Assembly (NCBI GenBank): GCA_026416055.1
Contig: JAOAFX010000002.1
Location: 1 to 52,901 of the forward strand
Reading direction: 5' to 3'
From: Caldifarciminota bacterium
Lineage (GTDB): Bacteria > Hydrothermota > Tepidihabitantia > SM23-42 > JAOAFX01
DNA: 52,901 nt
Part shown: positions 19,443-30,040 of the stretch, piece after piece
Numbering within the stretch: position 1 is the stretch's first letter
How the letters are laid out: every line of letters starts with the position of its first letter
Position numbers and translations under genes: made by a program
Notes under the pieces: generated by a model
Databases searched by the model: none
Told to the model about the DNA's origin: nothing
What the model saw: only the letters and a program-made list of their open reading frames with translations

Positions 19443-20414
19443 TTATCCAGATAAAATTTTAATCATTTTGTAAATATGATCTTCTACAGGCTTTTTTATT
19501 GAGTAAGTCTCTTCAAATGGAGTATATACAATCTTACCTTCAATCTCACCAACCATCACACCAAATCTATTATTTTCAAAAGACTCAACTGCATAATACC
19601 CCAATTTTGATGCAAGAATCCGGTCGTTTGCCGTGGGTGCTCCACCCCGCTGGATATAACCCAGGACCGCAACCCGATAATCTTCACCGGTCAATTTTTT
19701 GACCTTTCTCGCAATAGTTAATGCATTCCCTGCCTCATCTCCTTCGGCAACAATGATTATATTTGACTTTTTGCCTTTTTTAATATTGTTCTGTATTGTT
19801 TGAGCAATCTCTTCAATATCGGTAGGGGTCTCAGGAATGATTACATCTTCAGCACCACCAGCAAGTCCGACTGCAAGACTTATAAATCCAGCATGTCTAC
19901 CCATTACTTCAATAAAGAATACCCGCTCAAGTGAAGATGCAGTATCCCTGATGCGGTCAACTGCCTCAAGGGCACTATTTATTGCTGTATCAAAACCTAT
20001 GGTGAAATCAGTCCCGTAGAGGTCATTATCGATCGTGCCGGGTAACCCGATAAGATTTACACCAAACTTTTCAGAAAATTCCTTTGCCCCGCGCATCGTT
20101 CCGTCACCGCCGATTACAATTACACAATCTAATTTATTCTTATCAATCACCTTTTTCGCCCTGTGCATCCCTCTTTCAGTCTCAAACTCATCACACCGTG
20201 CGGTACCCAGGATCGTACCACCGCGCTGGATGATATTGGCGACAGAATGGTGGTCTAATTTTACGATATCATTATTAATCAATCCCTTATAGCCATGCTT
20301 TATCCCCAGGACTTCATACCCTTTGTAAAGGGCGGTTCTGACAATCGCCCTGATTGCTGCATTCATTCCCGGAGCATCACCTCCGCTCGTCAGAATGCCG
20401 ATTCTTTTTTTCAT
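19443..20414 (-). CDS. pfkA: 6-phosphofructokinase
   Basis: GILTSGGDAPGMNAAIRAIVR, GGDGTMRGA, GLPGTIDND, EVMGRHAGFISL. Confidence 0.97.
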   Translation of the reverse strand: MKKRIGILTSGGDAPGMNAAIRAIVRTALYKGYEVLGIKHGYKGLINNDIVKLDHHSVANIIQRGGTILGTARCDEFETERGMHRAKKVIDKNKLDCVIVIGGDGTMRGAKEFSEKFGVNLIGLPGTIDNDLYGTDFTIGFDTAINSALEAVDRIRDTASSLERVFFIEVMGRHAGFISLAVGLAGGAEDVIIPETPTDIEEIAQTIQNNIKKGKKSNIIIVAEGDEAGNALTIARKVKKLTGEDYRVAVLGYIQRGGAPTANDRILASKLGYYAVESFENNRFGVMVGEIEGKIVYTPFEETYSIKKPVEDHIYKMIKILSG

Positions 20415-20419
20415 GATAG

Positions 20420-20447
20420 ATTATAACCGTATAAAGTATAAAGTCAA
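20420..20447 (-). promoter_or_regulatory. pfkA promoter
   Basis: -35 TTGACT (20442-20447), 16-bp spacer, -10 TATAAT (20420-20425), 5 nt before ATG. Confidence 0.8.
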
Positions 20448-20593
20448 TAAACAATCTTCTCTGGATTTGACTCCTTTCTACATTTTATTAACCCCAAAAA
20501 TACAAAAACAAAGCCTTGGCAATTCTGAAAGGAACTTCAGGACAGGGCAATGCACTCCAGAAAGAAAATAGTCCAGAGTGTTTCGCCCCAGAA

Positions 20594-20849
20594 TAGCAAG
20601 GCAAACCTTGAGGTTGCTTAAGTCCTTGAACCCTGTTTTACAAATTTGCAATAACATTATCGCGACTAAAAGTCGCTCATACAGGTCTCGGAATTTGCAA
20701 AGCTAAAGCTTTGCCCTACATTTAATTTTGAATGTGTGAATAAAACTATAAAAACGTAGGGCAAACCTTCAGGTTTGCTCAATATCTTGCCCTGTATTGT
20801 CCCACAAATTTGCAATAATGTTATCGCGACTGGAAGTCGATCATACAGG
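20594..20849. repeat. Cluster of REP-like hairpins plus a 46-nt direct repeat
   Basis: Hairpins at 20601-20617, 20697-20714, 20761-20778; 46-nt direct repeats at 20640-20685 and 20804-20849 with 5 mismatches. Confidence 0.85.
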
Positions 20850-20898
20850 AAGGACCATTAGATTAAAAAATGTGGAAAGGACTCAGTCTCTGGATTTC

Positions 20899-20927
20899 TT
20901 GACTTTTTATGATTTGTTTGCTATAAT
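20899..20927 (+). promoter_or_regulatory. smpB promoter
   Basis: -35 TTGACT (20899-20904), 17-bp spacer, -10 TATAAT (20922-20927), 6 nt before ATG. Confidence 0.85.
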
Positions 20928-20933
20928 ACTTCA

Positions 20934-21383
20934 ATGAAGGTAGTGAGCACGAATCGCAAGGCAAATCATCTTTACGAAATTACTGACACCTATGAAGCGG
21001 GCATAGTTTTAAAAGGTAGTGAGGTTAAATCTTTACGCATGGGTGAGGTTTCCCTGAGTGATGCCTATGCCGAAGTTAAAAATGGTGAAGTTTTTTTATT
21101 TAATCTTCACATCAATCCTTACCGCTTCAGCACCATAGCCACACCCGACCCGAAGCGGAAGAGGAAATTGCTTTTAAAAAAAGAAGAGATTAAAAAGCTT
21201 TATGGAATTGTCACGCAGAAAGGCAATTTATTAATACCTTTAAAAATCTATTTCAATGACCGGGGGTTTGCCAAGGTCACAATCGGTGTTTGCAGGCGCA
21301 AACGCCTCTATGACAAAAAAGAGAAAATCCTGCGTGAAGAGGCAAAAAAGGATTTAAAAAGAATCAAAAGTATAAACCGATGA
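20934..21383 (+). CDS. smpB: SsrA-binding protein
   Basis: NRKANHLYEITDTYEAGIVLKGSEVKSLR; DPKRKRKLLLKKEEI. Confidence 0.97.
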   Translation: MKVVSTNRKANHLYEITDTYEAGIVLKGSEVKSLRMGEVSLSDAYAEVKNGEVFLFNLHINPYRFSTIATPDPKRKRKLLLKKEEIKKLYGIVTQKGNLLIPLKIYFNDRGFAKVTIGVCRRKRLYDKKEKILREEAKKDLKRIKSINR

Positions 21384-22726
21384 GTTTTTTATTCATTTTT
21401 ATTTTCAGTTACGTCCAAAAATACGAAGTCATATTTGAAAATAAGTCTTCTGTTATTCAAAGTGAAATGATTGAGGGACAGGATTATCTACCATTAAAGC
21501 CGATTGCCGAATTATGTGAAATAAATTATATATTTGATAAAGTCCATTTGCGCTGCATCCTTTCAACTAATGAACATAAAATCACTCTGATTTCTGATGT
21601 GAATATCTTAAAATATGATACTTCATACTTGAATATTCCTTTTCCACCCCGTATAGTTGAAGAAGAGATGTATTTCCCTGCCCTCATGATTGGAGGAATA
21701 CTGGGAACGAGGCTTGAGAGGCTCATTTTTTTAAAAAAGATAGAGGAAATTCCAATCATTGAAAAGATTGATTTGACCATTCGTGGTGATTCTACAGTTT
21801 TAAGATTCTTTTGGAAAACGCCTGTGGAATTTGATCTCCAGTTTACACCGCAGCAGGCTATTGTTGAGCTGGATGGAGAATACCGGGAAAAAGCGAAATT
21901 AAAACCGAAAGGGGCAATAAAATCATTAAATATCCAACCCTATCAGACTTATACCCGTATAGAATTGACCCTATCAGATATCAATGCCTGTATGGAAAGG
22001 GAGAGTGAGATAGTATTCTACAAGAAAATAGCAAAGAAAGTAGAATTGATAGTCCTTGACCCCGGTCATGGTGGTATAGACCCTGGTGCAGTGGGAAAAA
22101 ACGGACTTTATGAAAAGGATGCGAATCTTGATATAGCCAAAATATTAAAAAAATTTATTGAAGACTCCCTCAAAATACGAACAATGCTCACAAGGGATAG
22201 AGACCAGTATCTATCTTTAAAATCAAGGACGAATTTTGCAAATCGTAATGGAGCAGATATTTTTATAAGCATCCATTGTAATGCCTCACCGAGAAACAGA
22301 CAGGCAAGAGGCTTTGAGACCTACTTTCTTTCTGAAGCACGCACGAATGAAGAACGGGCTGTCGCTGCAATGGAGAATGCATCTTTAGTATTTGATGAAG
22401 AGATAAAGCCGTCGGGTGATATTAACTTTATACTTTATGACCTTGCCCAGAGTTTATTCCTCGAGGAGTCCAACAACCTCGCCGAAGCAATTCAAACAAA
22501 GGCTGAGGCATTACTGAACATCCCTGCCCGAGGAGTGAGCCAGGCAGACTTTTATGTCCTGCGCGGCGCCTTCATGCCTGCAGTACTGATTGAGTGTGCA
22601 TTCATTTCCAATCCTGAGGAAGAAAGACTTTTACGGGATAGGAAATTCAAAGAAACTATTGCCCACGCCATCTATTCCGGTCTGAAGGATTTCATAGCCC
22701 ATTATGAAAGGAGGCTTAACCATTGA
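21380..22726 (+). CDS. N-acetylmuramoyl-L-alanine amidase
   Basis: LDPGHGGIDPGAVGKNGLYEKDANLDIAK and FISIHCNASPRNRQARGFETYFL (Amidase_3). Confidence 0.95.
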   Translation: MSFLFIFIFSYVQKYEVIFENKSSVIQSEMIEGQDYLPLKPIAELCEINYIFDKVHLRCILSTNEHKITLISDVNILKYDTSYLNIPFPPRIVEEEMYFPALMIGGILGTRLERLIFLKKIEEIPIIEKIDLTIRGDSTVLRFFWKTPVEFDLQFTPQQAIVELDGEYREKAKLKPKGAIKSLNIQPYQTYTRIELTLSDINACMERESEIVFYKKIAKKVELIVLDPGHGGIDPGAVGKNGLYEKDANLDIAKILKKFIEDSLKIRTMLTRDRDQYLSLKSRTNFANRNGADIFISIHCNASPRNRQARGFETYFLSEARTNEERAVAAMENASLVFDEEIKPSGDINFILYDLAQSLFLEESNNLAEAIQTKAEALLNIPARGVSQADFYVLRGAFMPAVLIECAFISNPEEERLLRDRKFKETIAHAIYSGLKDFIAHYERRLNH

Positions 22727-23541
22727 ATAATTCACCGATTGGTGTTTTCGATTCAGGTATCGGTGGTCTTACAGTGGTAAAGGAAATAAGAAAGGTTCTA
22801 CCAGGAGAAGACATTATCTATCTCGGTGATACAGCCCGGCTCCCTTATGGTACCAAATCAACAGAATCAATAATACAATTTTCCCGTGAAAATACAAAAT
22901 TTCTTATTGACAGAGGTGTAAAATATATCGTCATCGCCTGTTATTCTTCAACCTCAGTAGCCCTCGAAATACTCCAGAAAGAGATTGAGATTCCTATTAT
23001 CGGGGTAATAAAACCGGGTGTGAAGAAAGCACTGGAGTTGACCAGGAATAAAAGGATAGGAGTCATTGGAACGACCCTTACCATTCACAGTGGTGCCTAT
23101 GAAAGGGCATTCCAGGAATTTTCCAGCGATGTGGAAGTAATCGGCCGCGCCTGTCCCCTGTTCGTTCCGCTTGTCGAAGAAGGATTTACTCAACACCGCG
23201 CAACGGAGTTGATTGCCCGTGAATATCTCGAGCCACTGCAAAAGGACAACATCGATACACTCCTTCTCGGCTGCACCCATTATCCATTGTTATTGAAAAT
23301 AATAAAAAAGATTATGGGTCCAATAAACTATGTGGACGCCTCAAAGGAACTGAGCAAAGAACTTGCCAAATCCCTTGCCGAGAAAAATCTACTCAACCCA
23401 TCGGGTAAAGGAAATATCACCGTATATCTCACTGACCTTTCGATAAATTTTAAGGAGATTGCAGAGAGATTTCTGGGAGCCCCATTAAAAAATTATTTCC
23501 GTGCTTCATTAAGTTCTAACAAGGAGAAAGGGGGCGTATGA
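22723..23541 (+). CDS. murI: Glutamate racemase
   Basis: IGVFDSGIGGLTVVKEI, IACYSSTSVA, LLLGCTHYPLL. Confidence 0.97.
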   Translation: MNNSPIGVFDSGIGGLTVVKEIRKVLPGEDIIYLGDTARLPYGTKSTESIIQFSRENTKFLIDRGVKYIVIACYSSTSVALEILQKEIEIPIIGVIKPGVKKALELTRNKRIGVIGTTLTIHSGAYERAFQEFSSDVEVIGRACPLFVPLVEEGFTQHRATELIAREYLEPLQKDNIDTLLLGCTHYPLLLKIIKKIMGPINYVDASKELSKELAKSLAEKNLLNPSGKGNITVYLTDLSINFKEIAERFLGAPLKNYFRASLSSNKEKGGV

Positions 23542-24254
23542 GACCGGACGGAAGAAAAAACGATGAATTGAGAAAAATAGATATCCAGATGGATTATCTT
23601 GAGTATCCAGCGGGTTCCTGTCTTTTCAAACTCGGAAAGACTGTTGTTTTATGTGCAGTAACTATTGAAAATCGGGTTCCGCCTTTTCTGGTGGGAAAGG
23701 GACAGGGCTGGCTTACAGCAGAATACTCTCTTCTGCCAGCATCGACCAAAGAAAGAACCCAGCGTGAGGCGAATACCGGTAAACTCACAGGCAGAACCCA
23801 GGAGATAAGGCGTTTCATTGGACGGGCATTGAGACCGGTCTTTGATCTCTCACTTGTTGGCGAGCGCACATTTATTATCGATTGTGATGTTCTCCAGGCT
23901 GATGGAGGAACGAGAACTGCTGCGGTAAATGGTGCATTTCTGGCATTGTACAGTGCGGTGAAAAAGATGTGGGTCAATAAAGAATTTACCCAATTTCCCA
24001 TCCTTGATTTCGTTGGTGCAATCAGTGCAGGTATAGTTCAGGGTGAGATAGTGCTCGATCTGTGTTATGATGAAGACTCAAATGCAGAAGTTGATATGAA
24101 TCTGGTAATGACCGGTCGTGAGAAGATAATTGAAATCGGTGCTACGGCAGAGAAAATTCCAATCACAAAATCTGAACTTGATCGATTACTGGAAGTAGCA
24201 AAAAATGGTATAAAGCAAATCATAGAACTGGAGAAGCGAATCATTTCAGGTTGA
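23538..24254 (+). CDS. rph: Ribonuclease PH
   Basis: RPDGRKNDELRKIDIQMDYLEYPAGS, CDVLQADGGTRTAAVNGAFLAL. Confidence 0.97.
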   Translation: MRPDGRKNDELRKIDIQMDYLEYPAGSCLFKLGKTVVLCAVTIENRVPPFLVGKGQGWLTAEYSLLPASTKERTQREANTGKLTGRTQEIRRFIGRALRPVFDLSLVGERTFIIDCDVLQADGGTRTAAVNGAFLALYSAVKKMWVNKEFTQFPILDFVGAISAGIVQGEIVLDLCYDEDSNAEVDMNLVMTGREKIIEIGATAEKIPITKSELDRLLEVAKNGIKQIIELEKRIISG

Positions 24255-24259
24255 TGTAG

Positions 24260-25240
24260 ATGCCCACAGTCCTGCGGGAATTCAGAAGAAAGGTTTCAGA
24301 AAAACAATGGGGAACCCGGCTTGATCAGTATCTATACATTTCCGGCATCGGTCTTTCAAGAAGCCTTATCCAGAAGCTCATAAAACAGAAAAAGGTGCTG
24401 GTGAATAATAAACCAGTGAAGTGCTCTTATCGGGTTAAAGAAGGGGATGAAGTCTATGCGGTATTTGAATTACAGACCTCGGCTGAAATAAAACCCGAGA
24501 ATATCCCCCTCGATATTGTTTATGAAGATGACGATATTATTGTGGTAAATAAACCAAAAGGGATAATTGTCCATCCAGCACGCGGGCATTTTGAACATAC
24601 CATGGTCAATGCCCTCCTTTATCATTGTGGCAGATTACCCACGTTGACCGATGAAATAAGACCAGGGGTTTTGCACCGGCTTGATAAAGACACAACCGGT
24701 CTTATAATCTTTGCCAAGACTGACGAAGCACTGAGTAAACTGGGGAAGGCGATTGCCCGCCGGGAAGTGCAGAAAAAGTACGATGTCCTTTGCTGGAATT
24801 TTCCAGGGATGAATGAAGGGACGATTGAAGCACCGATCGGCCGGAGTTCAGTTATAAGAACGAAGATGACCGTAACACCACTCTCAAGCAAAATGGCAAC
24901 GACTAAGTATGTAGTTGTTGAAAAATTTCCGATTGCAAGTTATCTCAAAGTCTGGTTGATAACCGGCAGGACTCACCAGATACGGGTGCATCTGAATTAT
25001 ATCGGTTGTCCGGTAATCGGAGACCGTGATTATGGAGGAAGGAATCCCGGTGTCATTAAAAATTCAGCATATCTCAACGATTTCCGTGAAATACTCAAAT
25101 TGCTTGACCGACAGGCATTGCATGCATCAGAATTGACTTTCAATCATCCCAGAACAAATAAACTACTACATTTTACATCACCCCTGCCCGACGATATGAA
25201 GAAAGTTCTCGATTATTTAAAAAGCCGGTTTTCCAGATAG
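24260..25240 (+). CDS. rluD: RluA/RluD-family 23S rRNA pseudouridine synthase with S4 domain
   Basis: S4 domain; GVLHRLDKDTTGLIIFAKT catalytic motif; GRTHQIRVHL. Confidence 0.93.
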   Translation: MPTVLREFRRKVSEKQWGTRLDQYLYISGIGLSRSLIQKLIKQKKVLVNNKPVKCSYRVKEGDEVYAVFELQTSAEIKPENIPLDIVYEDDDIIVVNKPKGIIVHPARGHFEHTMVNALLYHCGRLPTLTDEIRPGVLHRLDKDTTGLIIFAKTDEALSKLGKAIARREVQKKYDVLCWNFPGMNEGTIEAPIGRSSVIRTKMTVTPLSSKMATTKYVVVEKFPIASYLKVWLITGRTHQIRVHLNYIGCPVIGDRDYGGRNPGVIKNSAYLNDFREILKLLDRQALHASELTFNHPRTNKLLHFTSPLPDDMKKVLDYLKSRFSR

Positions 25241-25251
25241 AATGTTAAATT

Positions 25252-26520
25252 CTACTCAATATATTCAAGCCCGTCCATATAAGGTCTAAGCACTTCTGGT
25301 ATTTTAATCCTTCCATCCTGGGTTTGATAATTTTCCACGATGCCTATAAATGTTCGGGGTGTTGCAAGTCCTGAACCATTAATGGTATAGACATAATCGA
25401 CACCACCTGTAGATTTCCGATAGCGTATCATTGCCCTGCGCGCCTGGTATTGTTCATAACAGCTTACTGAAGAGACCTCAAGCCATTCACCCATACCAGG
25501 TGCATAGACCTCAATATCATAAGTCTTGGCTGATGCAAAGGTCATATCCCCTGTACACAGAAGCATGATACGATAAGGAAGTCCGAGGAGTTTCACCACT
25601 TCCTCAGCATCGTTTAAAAGTTTTTCAAACTCCTCATACCCTGTTTCTGGAGTCGTGTATTTTACCAGTTCAACTTTATTAAACTGATGGACACGGGTTA
25701 TACCCCTGACTTCTTTCCCATAGGAACCGGCTTCACGACGAAAACAGGGAGTATAGGCAACATAACATATCGGCAAATTTTTCTCCGGTATTATCTCCTC
25801 CCTGTGGATATTGGTCAGGGGAACCTCGGCTGTAGGAATGAGATAGAAATCATCATCCCGGCATTTGTACATCTCTTTTTCCAGACGAGGCAATTGTCCG
25901 GTACCAAAAAAACAATCAGGATTATTCAGAATAGGTGGAAAAATTTCTTTATATCCATGCTTTTTTGTATGTAAATCGAGAAAAAAATTTATTAGTGCCC
26001 TTTCTAATTTTGCACCGAGGCCCTTGTAGAGAATAAATCTTGAACCCGAAAGTTTTGGCGCCCTTTTTATATCAAGGATGTCAAGGGCTTCGCAGATTTC
26101 CCAGTGAGGTATGGGTTTAAACTCATACTCAGGTGGTTCACGCAAACCACGGATGAATTTATTATCTGCATTGGTCTTTCCAACAGGAACTGTGGCATGT
26201 GGAATATTGGGAAGTAATGCCATCAATTCATTAAATTTCTCTTCAACAATTTTTAATCTTTCCTCAAATTCTTTTATTTTATCACCAATTATGCGTGCCT
26301 TTTCCATCAATGTTGATGCATCTTTTTTTTCTTGTTTCAGCCGACCCACATCTTCTGATAGTTTATTTCTCTCTTTCCTGAGATTATCGATTTCAGTGAT
26401 GATATTTCGTCTTTTTCTATCTATTTCAAGCAATTCATCAAGGTCAAATTCTACACCACGGCTCAGGAGTGCCTGGCGTATAAGTTCAGGATTTTCCCTC
26501 AGCAACTTCAAATCAATCAT
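25252..26520 (-). CDS. serS: Seryl-tRNA synthetase
   Basis: MIDLKLLRENPELIRQAL; class II motifs CFRREAGSYGKEVRGITRVHQF. Confidence 0.98.
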   Translation of the reverse strand: MIDLKLLRENPELIRQALLSRGVEFDLDELLEIDRKRRNIITEIDNLRKERNKLSEDVGRLKQEKKDASTLMEKARIIGDKIKEFEERLKIVEEKFNELMALLPNIPHATVPVGKTNADNKFIRGLREPPEYEFKPIPHWEICEALDILDIKRAPKLSGSRFILYKGLGAKLERALINFFLDLHTKKHGYKEIFPPILNNPDCFFGTGQLPRLEKEMYKCRDDDFYLIPTAEVPLTNIHREEIIPEKNLPICYVAYTPCFRREAGSYGKEVRGITRVHQFNKVELVKYTTPETGYEEFEKLLNDAEEVVKLLGLPYRIMLLCTGDMTFASAKTYDIEVYAPGMGEWLEVSSVSCYEQYQARRAMIRYRKSTGGVDYVYTINGSGLATPRTFIGIVENYQTQDGRIKIPEVLRPYMDGLEYIE

Positions 26521-26526
26521 GTTATT

Positions 26527-26554
26527 AGTATATCCTAAACTTCGTAAAAGTCAA
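26527..26554 (-). promoter_or_regulatory. serS promoter
   Basis: -35 TTGACT (26549-26554), 16-bp spacer, -10 TATACT (26527-26532), 6 nt before ATG. Confidence 0.8.
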
Positions 26555-26620
26555 CGGAAATTCCAGATGTGTGAAGTTAAAATAAAGTGTAGACTGATTA
26601 AAGCATTTATTTTACACAAA

Positions 26621-27631
26621 TCATTCCCGTCCCATTATTTTAGCTATGGCTTTTAATTCTTGCATTAGGTTTGCAAATCCATCAAAGGTTAATGACTGAG
26701 GACCATCAGATAATGCCTGTTCTGGATTATTATGGACTTCAATCATTATACCATCAGCACCGGCTGCGATCGCTGCCCGTGCCAGTGGCAGAACCATCTC
26801 CCTCTTTCCTGAAGCATGGCTCGGGTCTGCAATCACCGGGAGATGGGAAATCTTTTTTAGTTCCGGAATACTGCTTATATCAAGGGTGAACCTCGTAAAA
26901 TCGCTGAATGTCCTGATGCCACGTTCACAAAGAATCACATTTGGATTACCTTCAGCGACTATGTATTCTGCAGCAAGAAGAAATTCCTTGATTGTCGATG
27001 CCATTCCCCTTTTTAGCAAGACTGGTTTTCTGCTCTGTCCTGCCCTTTTTAACAACGCATAATTCTGCATATTCCTTGCTCCAATCTGGATTATATCGAC
27101 GTATTCTTCAACCATGGAGAATATCTCGGTATCTGTAGCCTCCGAGACAACAGGAAGTCCTGTTTCTGCCCGTGCCTTTGCAAGAATTTTCAGCCCTTCT
27201 TCACCAAGTCCCTGGAATGAATAGGGTGATGTTCTGGGTTTGAATGCACCACCCCTGAGCAAATCTGCACCGAGTGATTTCACAGCCCTAGCAATTTCAA
27301 GCATCTGTTTCTCTGATTCTACTGCACAGGGTCCTGCGATTATTACTGTTCTTTTATCACCGATTACCACATTGCCAACATTTATCTTTGTATCATCGGG
27401 CTTCATCTCCCGGCTCACCAGTTTATAAGGCTGGGTCACATGGATGATGTTTATTACGCCTTCGAGATTTTCAATCCTTCTTGTATTAACCATTTCTTTG
27501 TTGCCGGTCACACCGATTGCCACCCTCTGTGCACCCTTGATGGGATGGGGTGTAAGCCCCATCTCTTTTATAACCGCACAGACTCTTCTTATCTGTTCTT
27601 CTGTAGCATCTTTATGCATTACTACAAGCAT
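26621..27631 (-). CDS. aroF: 3-deoxy-7-phosphoheptulonate (DAHP) synthase, type I with N-terminal regulatory-like domain
   Basis: IIAGPCAVESEKQMLEIA, GGAFKPRTSPYSFQG, DPSHASGKR. Confidence 0.97.
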   Translation of the reverse strand: MLVVMHKDATEEQIRRVCAVIKEMGLTPHPIKGAQRVAIGVTGNKEMVNTRRIENLEGVINIIHVTQPYKLVSREMKPDDTKINVGNVVIGDKRTVIIAGPCAVESEKQMLEIARAVKSLGADLLRGGAFKPRTSPYSFQGLGEEGLKILAKARAETGLPVVSEATDTEIFSMVEEYVDIIQIGARNMQNYALLKRAGQSRKPVLLKRGMASTIKEFLLAAEYIVAEGNPNVILCERGIRTFSDFTRFTLDISSIPELKKISHLPVIADPSHASGKREMVLPLARAAIAAGADGIMIEVHNNPEQALSDGPQSLTFDGFANLMQELKAIAKIMGRE

Positions 27632-27643
27632 ATACTCTCCTTT

Positions 27644-28432
27644 CTAAAGATGACCACTCACGCAACTTCTTATCGTTGCCTCTTTAAATTTTTTGAGGTA
27701 AAGATTTAAATCTTCCCGATTTTGGATAATCTCAATCAATCTGCTGCCAATTACTACACCATCAACAAACCTGCTCAATGCCTTTATCTGGTCGGTATCA
27801 GATATTCCAAAACCAACCACAACCGGCTTTTTCACAATCGATTTTACTTTTTTTACAAATGAAAAAAGGTCTGCGGGCAGTCTTTCTCTCGCGCCGGTTG
27901 TGCCAGTAACTGATACGCAGTATACAAATCCTTCTGATATTTCACCAATCATTTTTATTCTTTTCTCATCTGATGTCGGAGCAATCAGATAGATTAAATC
28001 AATGGCATATCTCTGTGCTGAATCCCTCAATATGCCGGATTCCTCAATGACAAGATCAGGGACGATAAGCCCTGATGTACCTGCTGCCTTCATTTTTTTA
28101 AAGAATTTCTCGACCCCAAATGCGATTATGGGATTGAGGTAGGACATAAAAATAATTGGCTTTCCAAGATTTAGTGGTTCTATCATTCCGAAAATCTTCG
28201 ATATGCTTATACCATTTTTTAGAGCACAATACGACGAATATTGAATCGTCCTGCCATCGGCGATCGGATCTGAAAAAGGAATTCCAATCTCAATCATATC
28301 TGCGTATCGGGCGAGGGTTCTGATATAATCGATTGATGATTCAATCCCTGGATAACCTGCGGTGATATAGGTGATGAGTGCTGACTCATTCCTTTCAGCA
28401 AGATTTTTAAATACCCCGGCAATCCTGCTCAT
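27644..28432 (-). CDS. trpA: Tryptophan synthase alpha subunit
   Basis: [39 protein letters not shown]. Confidence 0.97.
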   Translation of the reverse strand: MSRIAGVFKNLAERNESALITYITAGYPGIESSIDYIRTLARYADMIEIGIPFSDPIADGRTIQYSSYCALKNGISISKIFGMIEPLNLGKPIIFMSYLNPIIAFGVEKFFKKMKAAGTSGLIVPDLVIEESGILRDSAQRYAIDLIYLIAPTSDEKRIKMIGEISEGFVYCVSVTGTTGARERLPADLFSFVKKVKSIVKKPVVVGFGISDTDQIKALSRFVDGVVIGSRLIEIIQNREDLNLYLKKFKEATIRSCVSGHL

Positions 28433-29607
28433 TCTACACCTTCCATAATCCCCAAATCCTTGTCTCCCCTTCCTGAAAGGTTAATGATGCTAATATTATC
28501 ATCAGACATCTTCTTCGCCTCACAGATTCCGACATAGACCGCATGGGCACTCTCGAGCGCCGGAATTATACCCTCGGTCTCTGATAGAATTTTGAAGGCA
28601 TGGATAGCATCCCGGTCACGACAATGGGTATAATTTACCCGTTTGCTTGTCTTCAGGTATGCATGTTCAGGACCAACACCAGGATAATCAAGGCCGGGTG
28701 CAATGGAATGGGTCGGCATGATCTGTCCATCCTTATCCTGGAGTACAAAACTCATTGTGCCATGGAGCACACCAATCTTGCCCTTTGCCAGGGTTGCTGA
28801 GTGCTTGCCTGAATAAAGTCCCAGTCCACCAGCTTCAACCCCGAGCAATTTTACTTTTGTATCAAGGAATGGATAAAAAAATCCAATTGCATTACTGCCA
28901 CCACCGACACAGGCTATGAGAATATCAGGCATCCTTCCCGCTATCTCTTTTATCTGCTGTCTGGTTTCATGCCCGATTATAGATTGAAAATCCCTCACCA
29001 TAACCGGATAAGGATGTGGACCAACGACTGAGCCGAGGCAATAATAAGTAGTCCTGACATTCGTAACCCAGTCCCTTATCGCCTCATTTATCGCATCCTT
29101 CAGTGTTCTGCTACCTGAATCTACCACCCTCACCTCAGCACCAAGGAGTTTCATCTTGAGTATATTCACCCGCTGCCGTTCCATATCCTTTCTTCCCATG
29201 TATACCACGCATTCCAGACCGAGCACTGCACAGGCAGTCGCAGTTGCAACCCCGTGCTGTCCAGCACCGGTCTCGGCAATGATTCTTTTTTTACCCATTT
29301 TCTTTGCCAGAAGAACCTGACCGAGTGTATTATTTATCTTATGCGCACCGGTGTGGAGCAAATCTTCACGCTTGAGGAATATCCTTGCACCCTTAAATCT
29401 TTCCGAAAGATTACGGGCAAAATATAACGGTGTAGGTCTCCCTGCATAATTTTTCAAGTAGTAATCCAGTTCTTTTTTGAAATCCTTATCTTCCTTTAAA
29501 GTCCTGTAAGCATCCTCGAGCTCTTTCAAAGCCGGCATCAATGTCTCTGGAATGAATCTGCCTCCAAAGTTTCCAAAATAACCATTTTTATCAGGCAGAT
29601 GATACAT
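28429..29607 (-). CDS. trpB: Tryptophan synthase beta subunit
   Basis: [31 protein letters not shown]; start trimmed to the Met after AGGAG, inside the aroQ 3' end. Confidence 0.96.
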   Translation of the reverse strand: MYHLPDKNGYFGNFGGRFIPETLMPALKELEDAYRTLKEDKDFKKELDYYLKNYAGRPTPLYFARNLSERFKGARIFLKREDLLHTGAHKINNTLGQVLLAKKMGKKRIIAETGAGQHGVATATACAVLGLECVVYMGRKDMERQRVNILKMKLLGAEVRVVDSGSRTLKDAINEAIRDWVTNVRTTYYCLGSVVGPHPYPVMVRDFQSIIGHETRQQIKEIAGRMPDILIACVGGGSNAIGFFYPFLDTKVKLLGVEAGGLGLYSGKHSATLAKGKIGVLHGTMSFVLQDKDGQIMPTHSIAPGLDYPGVGPEHAYLKTSKRVNYTHCRDRDAIHAFKILSETEGIIPALESAHAVYVGICEAKKMSDDNISIINLSGRGDKDLGIMEGVE

Positions 29608-30040
29608 CCACATCTCCTGTTTGTAGAAAAAATTCGAGTGCCAGGATATATCCATACCAGGAAAGTCCGGTAATCTGTCCAATACATACCGGTGCAATCA
29701 AACTCTTGTGCCTGAATGTCTCGCGCGCATAGATATTGCTGATGTGGACCTCAATCGCTTTTATCTTCGTCGCCTCAATAGCATCCCGGATTGCTATCGA
29801 TGTGTGTGTATAAGCACCTGGATTTATCACCAGTCCATCATAACCTTCTGCCTTATGTATCATACCAACAATCTCACCTTCAGAATTTGACTGGTGGATA
29901 TCGATTTTTATACCTTTCTTTTCTGCGTATTCATTTATCCGGTGATTGATCTCTTCAAGAGAAAGATTTCCATAGATTTCATTTTTTCTCTTTCCCAGAA
30001 GATTCAAATTTGGACCATGGATTAATAAAATTTTCGGCAT
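29591..30040 (-). CDS. aroQ: 3-dehydroquinate dehydratase, type II
   Basis: [47 protein letters not shown]. Confidence 0.97.
   Translation of the reverse strand: MPKILLIHGPNLNLLGKRKNEIYGNLSLEEINHRINEYAEKKGIKIDIHQSNSEGEIVGMIHKAEGYDGLVINPGAYTHTSIAIRDAIEATKIKAIEVHISNIYARETFRHKSLIAPVCIGQITGLSWYGYILALEFFLQTGDVDVSSA

Noticed and set aside
20594-20849. CRISPR array
   Set aside because: Repeats are few, palindromic, of unequal type and spacing; no uniform spacers and no cas genes
26111-26656. 181-aa plus-strand ORF
   Set aside because: Antisense to serS, Ser/Phe-rich, no plausible domain
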